A stretch of 64,000 bases of DNA from Closterium sp. NIES-65 (taxonomy: Eukaryota; Streptophyta; Zygnematophyceae; Desmidiales; Closteriaceae). Below, piece by piece: positions 1-9,750 of the stretch. The stretch lies in assembly GCA_948144175.1 (NCBI GenBank), contig CANXME010002517.1:1364001-1428000 (forward strand). Direction: 5' to 3'. The translations under genes were made by a program, and so were the position numbers. The stretch's first letter is position 1, and every line of letters begins with the position of its first letter. Under the pieces are notes generated by a model, which was given only the letters and a program-made list of their open reading frames with translations, did no database searches and had not been told where the DNA came from.

Positions 1-189
1 TTCCCTGGCCCGGCGGGTATTGATGCCCTCTATATTCCCTGCCCCGGCTGCACCTTCCTCAGATGCCGCAGGTGCTTCCCTTCTTACACTCTCGTTCTGA
101 GGACAGACTTACTACCACCCTCTTTCTTCTCCCTGCCCCTCCTCGCTCCCCATTCCCCTCGTCCCTACCCCTCTCTTCTCCCCCTTCGA

Positions 190-436
190 CACCTGCAGGA
201 TGAATTCGTTCGACACCACAGCACCCGAATCCTCTCTCTGATGAAACGGTTTTGCACGCCCTCGGGTCAAAGCACACTCACTAACCGCATGATTATCGCT
301 TTCCCTCCCACTCCTTTCCTCCCTTCCCCCAGAACCCTCTCCCCCCTGCCGCACCTGCAGGATGAGCTCGTTGCCAACCACAGCCCCCGAGCTGCTCTCC
401 TTGAGGAAGCGCTGCCGCACGTCCTCTCGGAAGGTG
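190..436 (-). repeat. Two partial copies of ALDH exon 9 (3' half) in the intron
   Basis: On the minus strand, 358-436 reads [26 protein letters not shown] and 190-236 reads DSGAVVSNEFILQ, matching the end of exon 9 (507-656). Each copy ends in CAG followed by GT, so each keeps a potential splice donor. The intervening intron text (AGAACCCTCTCCCC on the plus strand) is also repeated, showing tandem duplication of a unit spanning the exon-intron junction. Confidence 0.85.
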
Positions 437-506
437 ATCATACTCACTAACCCAATGCCTCTCTTTCTCCCCCTTCCCCCCCAGAACCCTCTCCCCTCTC
501 CCACAC

Positions 507-3500
507 CTGCAGGATGAGCTCATTGGCCACGACAGCCCCCGAGCTGCTCTCCTTGAGGAAGCGCTGCCGCACGTCCTCCCGGGACGTGAAGACCATCACC
601 ACGAGCAGCTTGGGGCGCGCGTTGACGATTCCAATGGCCTCGTCCACTCCTGACACCTGACGATGAAAGCACAGAGAACGCACATGGGCGGGCGGAAGAT
701 CATTGGCGCTGGGATGGGGGTTGAGATGCTTGGAGCCCGCGCATTGATGAGGCTTGAGTCATCCTCGTGGATTCCTCACACCTGATGGGGGTGAGGGAGG
801 GGGGAGAAGAAGGGCAGAGAAGGCACATGGGGAGACAGAAAACGACTATCATTGGGGCACGTTGATGATGCTGATGGGCTCGTCGATTCCTGACAGCTGA
901 TGGGGGCGATAAAGAGGGGGATAGCAGTGCTGTATAGGGAGAGAAAAAGCCGTGCAGGTGACACGACATGGGTACTGATGATGTGTCTGCATGAGTGCAT
1001 ATGACACGCGTAGATGGAAATAGGTGAGATGTCGTGAATGTATGGGAACGGGTGAGGGGAGCGGCAGCGGGGAGTGGAGCCAGAGATATTGGGGCTTTCA
1101 GGTTGAGACTGTGGGGAACGAGGAGGTAGGGAGAATAGACGGCTAGGATGAGGGATCTTACTGTTTGGATGGCCAGGATGGGCCCAAAGATCTCGGACTG
1201 CATGATGGGGGCATCCCAGGGCACGTTGAGCAGCAGCGTTGGGGCAAAGTACCTAGTGGGGAGGAGAGAGGGGGGGGAGAGGAGGGGGGAGGCATGGTTG
1301 CGGGGGGGAGGTGGAAAACTTGTCTCTCGGTCAGATCAAGAAGGGGCATCCCAGGGCATGTTGAGCAGCAGCGTTGGGGCAAAGAATCTGGTGCTGGGGG
1401 GGAGGGGGGGATGTGGGAGATTAAGCAGGGTGGGTGAAAGGGGGGGGGGGGGGAGGGTGGGTGTGCCGAGGAGAATTGAAGAGGAGAGGAGTTATCAGGG
1501 TAAACGAACAATTGGGTTGGCTATCAAAATAGGGTGGTGTTTTTAAGATGGTTTTTTTTTTTTGTTCTACTTTGCTTTTTTTTTGCTATCACCTTGAATC
1601 ACCTTGAATTACCTTGAATTATCTTGAATCACCTTGAATCACCTTGAATCACCTTGAATCACCTTGAATCACCTTGAATCACCTTGAATCACCTTGAATC
1701 ACCTTGAATCACCTTGAATCACCTTGAATCACCTTGAATCACCTTGAATCACCTTGAATCACCTTGAATCACCTTGAATCACCTTGAATCACCTTGAAAC
1801 ACCTTGAAACACCTCGATTCCACATCTCTCTGGCCCCTGCGGATGGCACAGGAGGAAGTGGCAGGCAGGGTACTTCAGAAGCTGTGGCAGGGTACTCCAG
1901 AAGCTGTGGCAGGGTACTCCAGAAGCTGTGGCAGGGTACTCCAGAAGCTGTGGCAGGGTACTCCAGAAGCTGTGGCAGGGTACTCCAGAAGCTGTGGCAG
2001 GGTACTCCAGAAGCTGTGGCAGGGTACTCCAGAAGCTGTGGCAGGGTACTCCAGAAGCTGTGGCAGGGTACTCCAGAAGCTGTGGCAGGGTACTCCAGAA
2101 GCTGTGGCAGGGTACTCCAGAAGCTGTGGCAGGGTACTCCAGAAGCTGTGGCAGGGTACTCCAGAAGCTGTGGCAGGGTACTCCAGAAGCTGTGGCAGGG
2201 TACTCCAGAAGCTGTGGCAGGGTACTCCAGAAGCTGTGGCAGGGTACTCCAGAAGCTGTGGCAGGGTACTCCAGAAGCTGTGGCAGGGTACTCCAGAAGC
2301 TGTGGCAGGGTACTCCAGAAGCTGTGGCAGGGTACTCCAGAAGCTGTGGCAGGGTACTCCAGAAGCTGTGGCAGGGTACTCCAGAAGCTGTGGCAGGGTA
2401 CTCCAGAAGCTGTGGCAGGGTACTCCAGAAGCTGTGGCAGGGTACTCCAGAAGCTGTGGCAGGGTACTCCAGAAGCTGTGGCAGGGTACTCCAGAAGCTG
2501 TGGCAGGGGGGAGGCTAATGGTCACCTGTGTGGACTCTCCCTGACTCAGTGGGCCTGCGTTGACTCACACTGACTCACCTCGATTCCACATCGCTCTGCC
2601 CCCCGTGCACGACACAGGAGGCGGTAGCAGGATGGTCGAGAAGCCTCTGCAGGCGGAGCAGGTGGGAGGTGTTGATGATGCGGGCGAGGTCAGGGCACCC
2701 AGCGGGGTTGCTGCCGTAAAACTGCTCCACGGCTGCCTTCAGATGGGGCAGCTGTGGGGGGGCGCGAGAGAGGAGAGAGGGCAGAGAGAAGACACGAGAG
2801 AGGAGATTCAAAGAACAGGAGCGAGGCGGGCAGAGAGCGGAGTTGCAATAGAAAGGCTCCAGGAACACCTGCCCTCCCCTTTTTCCCGCATTCCCGTGCC
2901 CCAATACCTTTTTCTCCCTATCTCTGCACCTTCCGCCCCTATTCTGCCCCTTCTCCCCCGCGCACCAGTCTATAGTCGGGCACAAGGCACACCTGCTCAT
3001 ACCTTCCATTCCTCTTACCGCTCTGCCCCTCTTACAACCCCCTTATACCGGCCCCCAGACGCACCAGTCTTGCAGCCACGTCCTTGGTGGCGCGGATATA
3101 GTCTGGCTCCAGGCACACCTGCCTCATTTTATCCTACTTCCCTTTCCCACACACCTGCGCCCTTTGCCTCGCCCCAATCCCTGCCCTTTCGCCCCGTCTC
3201 CCCCTCTCACCAGCCGCGCAGCAACGTCCTTGGACGCCAGAATGTAGTCGGGCAGGAGGCACACCTGCGGTCCCTTCCGTCCCTCTTACCGCTCTGCACC
3301 TCTTTCAACCTCCTCTAGACGAACCAGCCGCGCAGCAACGTCCTTGGAGGCGAGAATGTAGTCGGGCAGGAGGCACACCTGCCCCGTGTTCGTGCACTTG
3401 CCCGATACGATCCGCCTTGCTGACACCTGAGCATATGGCACGGCGCATGGGGTATGGGGCACGGTGCATGGGGCATGGGTCATGGGGCAATGGGCATGGC

Positions 3501-6500
3501 CCAAAGCATCAAGCACGGGGGGTGCATGGGGCATGGAGCATGGGATGGGGCACGGGTGGAGCATTTTAGAAAGCACACCTGCAAAGGATTCAGTACATTG
3601 GGTGAACTCACGAGTGCGGTGAGGGGCGTGACGCATTGGTGAATGTGAGGGGCGTGACGCATTGGTGCATGTGTCGCATGCATGCACATTGCGAGAAGGG
3701 GTGGGAGGCTTGGGAAAAAGGGGTGTCGCATGTGCCGTGTGGCATGTGCCATGGGGTATGCACCACCATGTGGCATGTGCCATGAGACATGGGGCATGCA
3801 TTCACATTGCATTTGAGACAGTAGCACACACCTCCAGGTCAGCAGCACACACCTCCAGGTCAGCAGCACACACCTCCAGGTCAGCAGCACACACCTCCAG
3901 GTCAGCAGCACACACCTCCAGGTCGGCAGCACACACCTCCAGGTCAGCGGACTCGTCGATGAACAGTGGATTTTTGCCGCCCAGCTCCAGAGTGACAGGT
4001 GTCAAATGCTTACTGGCCGCCTACATCACAATGCGCCCCAGTGCCGTGCCACCTGTAAAGAAGATTTTATCCCACCGCCGCCCCAGCAGCGCCTTGCCTG
4101 TCTCTGGGCCGCCTTCCACCACCTGCTGATTTCACAGCAGGGGCACGGGCAGAGGGGGGGAAAGAACAAGGAAAGAAGGGAGGGCGGGGGGTAGAAGCAC
4201 ATGGGGAGAGAGAGAGAGAGCGAGGGTGAGCTTTTGGGGCGGTCTAGATTTCCTCTGCCTGGACCGCCTTTGACTGCGTGAAGACTGTTGGGTGGAGTGC
4301 AGTGCAGAGGCGGTTCCAATCAATCCCTGCCTGTGCCTGGCCCCCCTTCCCCTTGTGCCCCCTCCCACACCGGCAAGGGGGGGGGGGTTGGGGAAGAAGG
4401 GGGGTGGGGAAGAAGGGGGTTGGGGAAGAAGGGGGGTGGGGAAGAAGGGGGTTGGGGAAGAAGGGGGGTGGGGAAGAAGGGGGTTGGGGAAGAAGGGGGT
4501 TGGGGAAGAAGGGGGTTGGGGAAGAAGGGGGTTGGGGAAGAAGGGGGTTGGGGAAGAAGGGGGTTGGGGATGAGAGCGAACCGCAGGGATGTGCTGCTGC
4601 CTGCACGTGCACGCGTCGCCCCTTGTGTCACTCTGAGCGCACTGCAGGCGTTCGTAAGGGTGTGGGATGGGATTCCACGAAATCCTATCTACATATAAAC
4701 CGCGCGTGAGAAGTCTAGATTTGAGGCGCCTCAATACTAGGTCTGTGTGGGAGAAGGTTCAAGGCGGACGTTCTTAAGGGTTTGGGATTCCAGGAAACGG
4801 AATGGGAGAGTTCGCCACAACAGCACCTGTAACACTTGGCATTTGTAACCATGAATTATACTGCCTGCTGTTGTACCACAAAGAACCTTCCTCGAATACA
4901 CTTGGCTCAAATGACACCTGCCGCAGATAGCACCTGCCTGAGATAGCACCTGGCGTGGATAACACCTGCCTGAGATAGCACCTGGCGTGGATAGCACCTG
5001 CCTGAGATAGCACCTGGCGTGGATAGCACCTGCCTGAGATAGCACCTGGCGTGGATAGCACCTGCCTGAGATAGCACCTGGCGTGGATAGCACCTGCCTG
5101 AGATAGCACCTGGCGTGGATAGCACCTGCCTGAACGGCGTGCGAGTCGAGGTAGAGGGGGAGGAGGCGCGAGAGCAGGTGCGAGCAGGCGGGGGAGAGCT
5201 CTGAGGGCTTCAGCACCGCCACGTTGCCCGCTGCTAGCGCCCCCACTAGCGGCTCCAGAGACAGCACTGAGAGATGGAAACACACACGAGATAGAGCGGA
5301 GAGGAGAGATGGCACCATGAGAGCTCCTCTGAGGGCCTCAGCACCGCTGCGTTGCCCGCTTCTAGCGCTCCCACTAGTGGCTCCAGAGACAGCACTGAGA
5401 GATGGAAACACACACGAGATAGAGCGGAGAGGAGAGATGGCACCATGAGAGCTCCTCTGAGGGCCTCAGCACCGCTGCGTTGCCCGCTTCTAGCGCTCCC
5501 ACTAGCGGCTCCAGAGACAGCACTGAGAGATGGAAACACACACGAGATAGAGCGGAGAGGAGCGATGGCACCATGAGAACTCCTCTGAGGGCCTCAGCAC
5601 CGCTGCGTTGCCCGCTTCTAGCGCTCCCACTAGCGGCTCCAGAGACAGCACTGAGAGATGGAAACACACACGAGATAGAGCGGAGAGAGATGGCACCATG
5701 AGAGCTCCTCTGAGGGCCTCAGCACCGCTGCGTTGCCCGCTTCTAGCGCTCCCACTAGCGGCTCCAGAGACAGCACTGAGAGGGGTAGACATGGAGAGGA
5801 GAAGAGAGGAGAGGGAGGGAGAAGGAGAATGCTGGGAGTGCTGTGAAGTGAATGCACAGAACGAACAGGAACCGGATACAGAAAGTTGAGCGGTGCCAAG
5901 TCAAACGACTTGGAGGTCCAAAGCAGAGCAATCCAGAAAAGAACAGAAGGCAGAAGAAAGGGGGGTGGGAAAGGGACGTACGGAAGGGGAAGTTCCAGAG
6001 GGCGAGATGATGAGCACCACGCCCAGTGAACAGCAGCGAGGTGCCATGACATGACATTTACACGACGTGCTCCATAGGGGGGAGTTGTAAGGAGAAGCGG
6101 TGGAGAAGTTGTAAGGAGAAGCGGTGGGGAGGGGACGTACGAAAGGGGAAGTTCCAGGGCGAGATGATGAGCACCACGCCCAGCGGCTCATACAGCACCT
6201 CTGACCGCCCTGGCCTCAACAACAGCGGCGTGCCCACCTGGTGGCGGGGAAAGGGGAGGGGGGGGGGGGAGTTAACGACCAGACGCGCGTGGAGGCGTCA
6301 CAAGAGAGGAAAGAGCCACTCCTCTGCTGCGTCATTTGACCGGTCAGCCCACCAGTCACGTCAGCTCGCATTGAGGCACGTCAGCTCGCATTGAGGCACG
6401 TCAGCTCGAATTGAGGCACGTCAGCTCGCATTGAGGCACGTCAGCTCGCATTGAGGCGCGTCAGCTCGCATTGAGGCGCGTCAGCTCGCATTGAGGCACG

Positions 6501-7661
6501 TCAGCTCGCATTGAGGCGCGTCAGTGCAACACTCGCTCCCACCCACTCCAAGGATGCCCCACCCCTATGCCCTCCCCTCTCCCCACCCACCTCCCCCCCC
6601 TATCCAAGGCCCCAATCCCCGCCGACCCAAGCCCCCTCTTCCCCAGCCACCGGGCGCACCTTGTGCGGTTGCAGCCATTTCTTGAAGTGCTTCAGCATGT
6701 GACTCGCCGCCTTCCACACGCCCAGCACCTGCGCGCGGTTGGGTTGGGTCGAGGGGGTGAGTGGGTGGGAAGAAGAGCAGCAATATTCAATACAGGTCAC
6801 TTCAACCATGAGATCACCACGGTCCACATGCCCCGCACCTGCAGGCGGATTGGGCTGGGTGGGTTGAGTGGGAGCAGGAAGACGGCTGTCAGAGAACTGT
6901 GCAATGCAAATGCAGGTTGCAGATGACTAGGCGCATGGCACCCGCACAGCGAGCGGATTTGGTTGGGGATGATGCATGCTAGTTCCCAATCGGAGGCGGG
7001 TGGCAGGATGAGAGGGAAGGCCGGCCAACATGTCACTCATTCGGCCACGTGTCAAGTTCTCATTCGTGGCGCTTTGCTCCCAGACGTGTCAAGAGCCCGC
7101 GGTGGTACTAGCACTACCTCAATGAGGGCCTCCATGCGACCGCGCCGGTCGGTTGGCGTTGAGCATTGAGAGCCGCCATCATGCCGCCCTTCCGCCATGC
7201 CGCCCATCAGACGCCCATCGCGCACCAGATGCCCACCGCCCATCAGACGCCGTACCTCTATGAGGGCCTCCATGCGGCCGCGTCCCAGGTCGGCGTTGAG
7301 CGCCGCCATCATGTCGTCCTCGTGCTCCTCCGCCATGCGCACCACACAAGCATCACATGCGCACTCTCTCTTTATCAACGCCCCACACCCATTGCCACAC
7401 CTCTATGAGAGCCTCCATGCGGCCGCGGCCTAGATCCGCCTTGAGCGCCGCCATCATGTCGTCCTCGTGCTCCTCCGCCATGCGCACCACATTGCGCAGC
7501 TGCTGCTCGCGCCACGCCAAGCTCCGCGTCTCGCCCGACCGGAACTTCAGACGAAGCTTTGCCAGGAGGTTCTCCGCGGCGGCGTCGTCAAAGGTCTCGC
7601 CTTTCCTGCCGCCTTCCTCCGCGCACGCCGCCGCGCTGCCGCCCTGGTACGGCCGCTCCAT
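507..7661 (-). CDS. ALDH3: Aldehyde dehydrogenase family 3, nine exons, 3' end outside window, in-frame TAG
   Basis: NAD(P)-dependent oxidation of fatty or aromatic aldehydes is the usual role of ALDH3. I assign exons (5' to 3') at 7401-7661, 6660-6728, 6141-6237, 5130-5266, 3937-4122, 3325-3426, 2579-2751, 1162-1252 and 507-656; phases join and give about 422 codons of a usual ~480. The start is the ATG at 7661-7659. Visible motifs: PWNFPF with the oxyanion Asn (exon 3), [11 protein letters not shown] (exon 4), FFTGG and TLELGGK with the general-base Glu (exon 5), GQVC with the catalytic Cys (exon 6), [10 protein letters not shown] (exon 8). The C-terminal GGVG region is not in the window. 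Intron 4 appears to use a GC donor (CAG|GCAGGT). Exon 5 contains an in-frame TAG at 4023-4021, just before AASKHLTPV, so this allele may be a pseudogene unless it is a sequence error or read through. Introns are full of exon-fragment copies and minisatellites. Family call is firm; function of this copy is not. Confidence 0.88.
730..898 (-). repeat. Two decayed copies of ALDH exon 9 (5' part)
   Basis: Minus-strand text from 898 to 851 reads [14 protein letters not shown] and from 784 to 730 is a more diverged version; both resemble the start of exon 9 ([16 protein letters not shown]). Both lie upstream of the real exon in the intron and are preceded by a CAG or CAGG acceptor-like context. Confidence 0.75.
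1340..1392 (-). repeat. Partial copy of ALDH exon 8 (5' half)
   Basis: The minus strand reads [15 protein letters not shown], a near match to the beginning of exon 8 ([15 protein letters not shown] at 1252 downwards). It lies about 90 bases upstream of the real acceptor and then runs into unrelated intron. Confidence 0.85.
1592..1808. repeat. 10-bp minisatellite (CACCTTGAAT)
   Basis: About 21 head-to-tail copies of a 10-bp unit, nearly all identical, with variants only at the two ends. Lies in ALDH intron 7. Confidence 0.97.
1811..1862 (-). repeat. Copy of ALDH exon 7 3' end with splice donor
   Basis: The text GATGTGGAATCGAG followed by GTG on the minus strand repeats the end of exon 7 at 2579-2592. 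The rest of the copy (a cacaggaggaag stretch on the plus strand) also matches exon 7 loosely. It sits between two minisatellites. Confidence 0.75.
1866..2508. repeat. 22-bp minisatellite, about 29 copies
   Basis: The unit GGTACTCCAGAAGCTGTGGC plus AG repeats almost perfectly for about 640 bp. Since 22 is not a multiple of 3, three frames of both strands stay open and give spurious long ORFs. It is inside ALDH intron 7. Confidence 0.97.
2965..3266 (-). repeat. Three extra copies of the catalytic-Cys part of ALDH exon 6
   Basis: The minus strand repeats the second half of exon 6 ([19 protein letters not shown]): a near-perfect copy at about 3207-3266 with donor GTGAGA, a diverged copy at about 3062-3115 ([18 protein letters not shown]), and a shortened one at about 2966-2992 (VCLVPDYRL). 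Each starts after CAG and is followed by GT. They could act as alternative exons, since the exon 6 to 7 junction has the same phase. Confidence 0.85.
3430..3560. repeat. CATGGGGCATGGG-type low-complexity tract
   Basis: Irregular short repeats built on CATGGGGC/CATGGG on the plus strand, directly upstream of ALDH exon 6 in the intron. A related CATGTGCCATG-rich stretch follows at about 3660-3810. Confidence 0.8.
3831..3955 (-). repeat. 21-bp tandem repeat of the ALDH exon 5 splice donor
   Basis: Six copies of a 21-bp unit read in frame as AADLEVC on the minus strand. Each contains GACCTGGAG|GTGTGT, the sequence that ends exon 5 at 3937. Because the unit is a multiple of three, use of any of these donors would keep frame and add seven residues per unit. 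Confidence 0.92.
4376..4572. repeat. 17-bp G-rich minisatellite
   Basis: About eleven copies of GGGGAAGAAGGGGGTTG and a GGGTGGGG variant, in ALDH intron 4. The G-run density makes G-quadruplex formation plausible; this is inference. Confidence 0.95.
4918..5130 (-). repeat. 32-bp tandem repeat of the ALDH exon 4 donor region
   Basis: About six to seven copies of a 32-bp unit on the minus strand, each with TCAGGCAGGTGCTATC, the same context as the exon 4 end (TTCAG then GCAGGT at 5130). The array therefore multiplies the splice-donor context as well as intron sequence. Confidence 0.9.
5285..5790 (-). repeat. Four tandem 125-128-bp copies of the ALDH exon 4 acceptor and 5' half
   Basis: Each unit contains polypyrimidine-like intron text, CAG, then coding text [24 protein letters not shown], matching the start of the real exon 4 at 5266 ([24 protein letters not shown]). 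The upstream copies are more similar to each other than to the exon, as expected for recent unequal exchange. Each ends before the exon's second half. Confidence 0.92.
5983..6036 (-). repeat. Copy of ALDH exon 3 3' half with donor
   Basis: The minus strand reads LGVVLIISP and then a frame-shifted NFPF-like stretch ending at CCGTACGTCC, matching the exon 3 end and its GTACGT donor at 6141. A C or G run indel separates it from the original. Confidence 0.85.
6348..6522. repeat. 20-bp minisatellite (CACGTCAGCTCGCATTGAGG)
   Basis: About nine copies with A/G variation (GCACGTCAG/GCGCGTCAG), in ALDH intron 2. No coding reading is supported. Confidence 0.93.
6797..6840 (-). repeat. Diverged copy of ALDH exon 2 5' part with acceptor
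   Basis: After CTGCAG on the minus strand the text GTGCGGGGCATGTGGACC resembles the exon 2 start (GTGCTGGGCGTGTGGAAG at 6728). A fainter trace may lie at 6925-6955. Confidence 0.65.
7111..7350 (-). repeat. Two copies of ALDH exon 1 3' end in intron 1
   Basis: At 7253-7345 the minus strand reads [29 protein letters not shown] followed by GT, nearly identical to the end of exon 1 (7401-7661). At 7115-7200 a more decayed copy ends RGRMEALIE followed by GT. Intron text between copies is also shared. Confidence 0.9.
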
Positions 7662-8590
7662 GCTGAGAACGAGACTTCCACTACTGTCGAAGAAAAAGCG
7701 GGTCGTCAAGTGGAATGCGATGCGAAGCGAAAACGACTCGTTTTCGGAGTGCGAACACGTAGCAAGGAGGTTGATCGTGAAGGCCAGTATCACTTGGCGG
7801 CACGCGCGAAGGCTAGTATCACTTGGCGGCACGCGCGTAGTATCACTTGGCGGCACGCGCGAAGCTCAAGGACAGCAGGTAACGACTGACGAGCAATTTA
7901 GTCCAGCAATGGCAGCAAAAAATGCGAGAACGCAGCTTGGCTGTGTGTCTCAGGCGGATGAACTCGTCGTCGCTCCGTTTTGCCCGTGGGAATGACGCCG
8001 TCCTTGCTCCCCCAGCGACGGGCCCGCGGACTGCCAAGCTGGACGACGAGCTGGACGACGAGCTGGGCGACGACCTGCGCGACGAGCTGGGCGACGAGCT
8101 GGGCGATGAGCAGGGCGACGGGCGCGACGAGCTGGGCGACGGGCGCGACGAGCTGGGCGACGGGCTGGGCGACGGACTGGGCGACCAGCTGGGCGCAGGT
8201 TTACGACTAGGACGGCCCGGCTGAGATCAATGTTGACGCTAATGGGAACGATCAACGTGAACTAAGCTCCAGATGAGATTTTACGGGATTCTTAGCGATA
8301 AGGCTTGTCGGGATAGAGCTACTGGTGATTCTGCTTCTGCTTCTGGTGGAACTGAGAGATGAAACGATGAACATGAAGGCCATCATGTGCGCAGATGCGG
8401 CAGAATAAAACAAGGTAACCGAGAGGAGTCCGTTATGCACCGAGGGCCCCACCGGGCTTGCTTGGCTCCACCCCGTCATGGCTGTGGAGAGATGGACGCT
8501 GCTTAGTTGCCATTCCGCTTATGTTGCCCGCGCAGCGACGCTTCCCCCGCCGGCGCGGCCGTGACGCGAGGCTAGTTAGATCCGAGTTTG
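7662..8590. other. ALDH 5' flank with short tandem repeats, no gene seen
   Basis: At 7786-7862 a GTATCACTTGGCGGCACGCGCG unit occurs about four times. At 8039-8200 a GACGAGCTGGGC-type unit repeats and keeps several frames open on both strands, which explains the long ORFs there. I see no conserved protein and no clear core promoter motif. Confidence 0.7.
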
Positions 8591-8900
8591 CCTGGCGGGG
8601 CTGCAAAGAAGCGCCACCGTCGTGGAAGCCTCGCGGACTGTCTTCCCCTTGCATTCTCGGAAGCACCCTGTGATTGCCTGGCGGGCCCGCAAAGTGTTTC
8701 ACCATCAGTGGCGGGCCGGCAGTTGAGTCTGCACCCGCACTGTGATGTGCAGTGGCCCCACACATACAGTATCTTCTTTCGTTGTTGAGTCAACAAAGCG
8801 TGGCAGCATTGGCAGTTGGGCACATGGGAAAGCATCATACGCACACGTGTGATGCGAAACTCTCTACCACTAGGTGCCAGCGCGACAGGCTGCCATGTCT
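8590..8900. repeat. Dispersed repeat, copy 1 (related to 39005-39345)
   Basis: Shares collinear text with 39005-39345: GAAGC-CACCGTCG-GGAAGCCTC, AAGCACCCTGTGATTGCCTGG, CGCAAAGTG-TCACCATCA, GTTGAGTCTGCAC, TCTTCTTTCGTT-TGAGTCAACA, GCATTGGCAGTTGGG-ACATGGGAAAGCA. About 300 bp with many substitutions and small indels. Both copies lie just upstream of a minus-strand host gene. No terminal repeats or coding region are evident. Confidence 0.85.
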
Positions 8901-9750
8901 AGCACGAGGTTACCGAAACCTACTAGACTCCTAGAAAATTTCCATCACGCACAACCCCAACATTCGAAATGACTGACTCAGGACACGGTAAAATTGCGAA
9001 TATCGCAGGATCGTGCCCGAAAATCGAGTCGCTCGATCGATTTAGCGGATCGATTGGCGAAACGATGCGCAAACGTCGTTGTAACGATCGCCACTAGGAA
9101 CGCAGTAAAAGTGCTCAGTCGGGAGGAGAACGACCCGGTCACCGCACTGAAACCCCGCGTTTATAACCGCGCTAAAAACGAACCTGGGGCGATCGATTCT
9201 CCACTTCCTAAGTTGTGGTTTGATCTCCGGTGGCATTCCCTTACTGTGCACTATTCAATGACAAAAACCTTAATAACTGTAGCATGATTACACGCTAGTT
9301 AATTTTGTAATTCTCTGCATAACACCGCGATAGACAATTGATCGCCTAGTTTTGCCACGTCCTCAAAGCGAAACTCCTGGCGGGGCTCGCTTACATGTTA
9401 CAATTTTCACAATCGAGAGGAAATCGCAACTGGTCTTATGCTTCTCTTTTTCTAGCTCAACCCATCTTTGACCCTGTAAAAAAGTCTTTGTACAATCCGA
9501 GCCAGCAAAAAAAAATCGTTCACAGATCAAGTTAAAAAAAGAATACCCATATGAGATTGGTATCTATATTGAGGGGAAATGAGGGTGTTGGTTCAGTGGG
9601 GTGGGAGGGAATGGGAGGAGAGTCTCTTCGAACGGACTTCCAGGTACTTATCTGTGTGGGAAGAAATTATAAGGCCAACCCACATAAGAAGGGGGGAATA
9701 AGGACTTGTTGGAGAACGCCTTGGCTGGGCATGGGTTTGCTTGTGTGTTA
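8901..9750. other. Intergenic, nothing recognised
   Basis: Moderate-GC sequence with a run of ATCG/GATCG-rich text at about 9000-9110 and AT-rich text at 9480-9550. No conserved ORF, RNA gene or terminal repeats were seen. Confidence 0.6.

Noticed and set aside
1592-2508. CRISPR-like array
   Set aside because: Units are head-to-tail without unique spacers, lie in an intron of a eukaryotic gene, and no cas genes are present.
1794-2573. Long open frames in several frames over the 22-bp repeat
   Set aside because: A 22-bp period without stops keeps all frames open; the region is inside an ALDH intron and the reading is purely repetitive.
4132-4734. Pro/Phe-rich ORFs on both strands
   Set aside because: They follow from the 17-bp G-rich minisatellite; no conserved motif.
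7922-8255. Asp/Glu/Gly- or Arg-rich ORFs upstream of ALDH3
   Set aside because: Derived from the GACGAGCTGGGC repeat; both strands are equally open.
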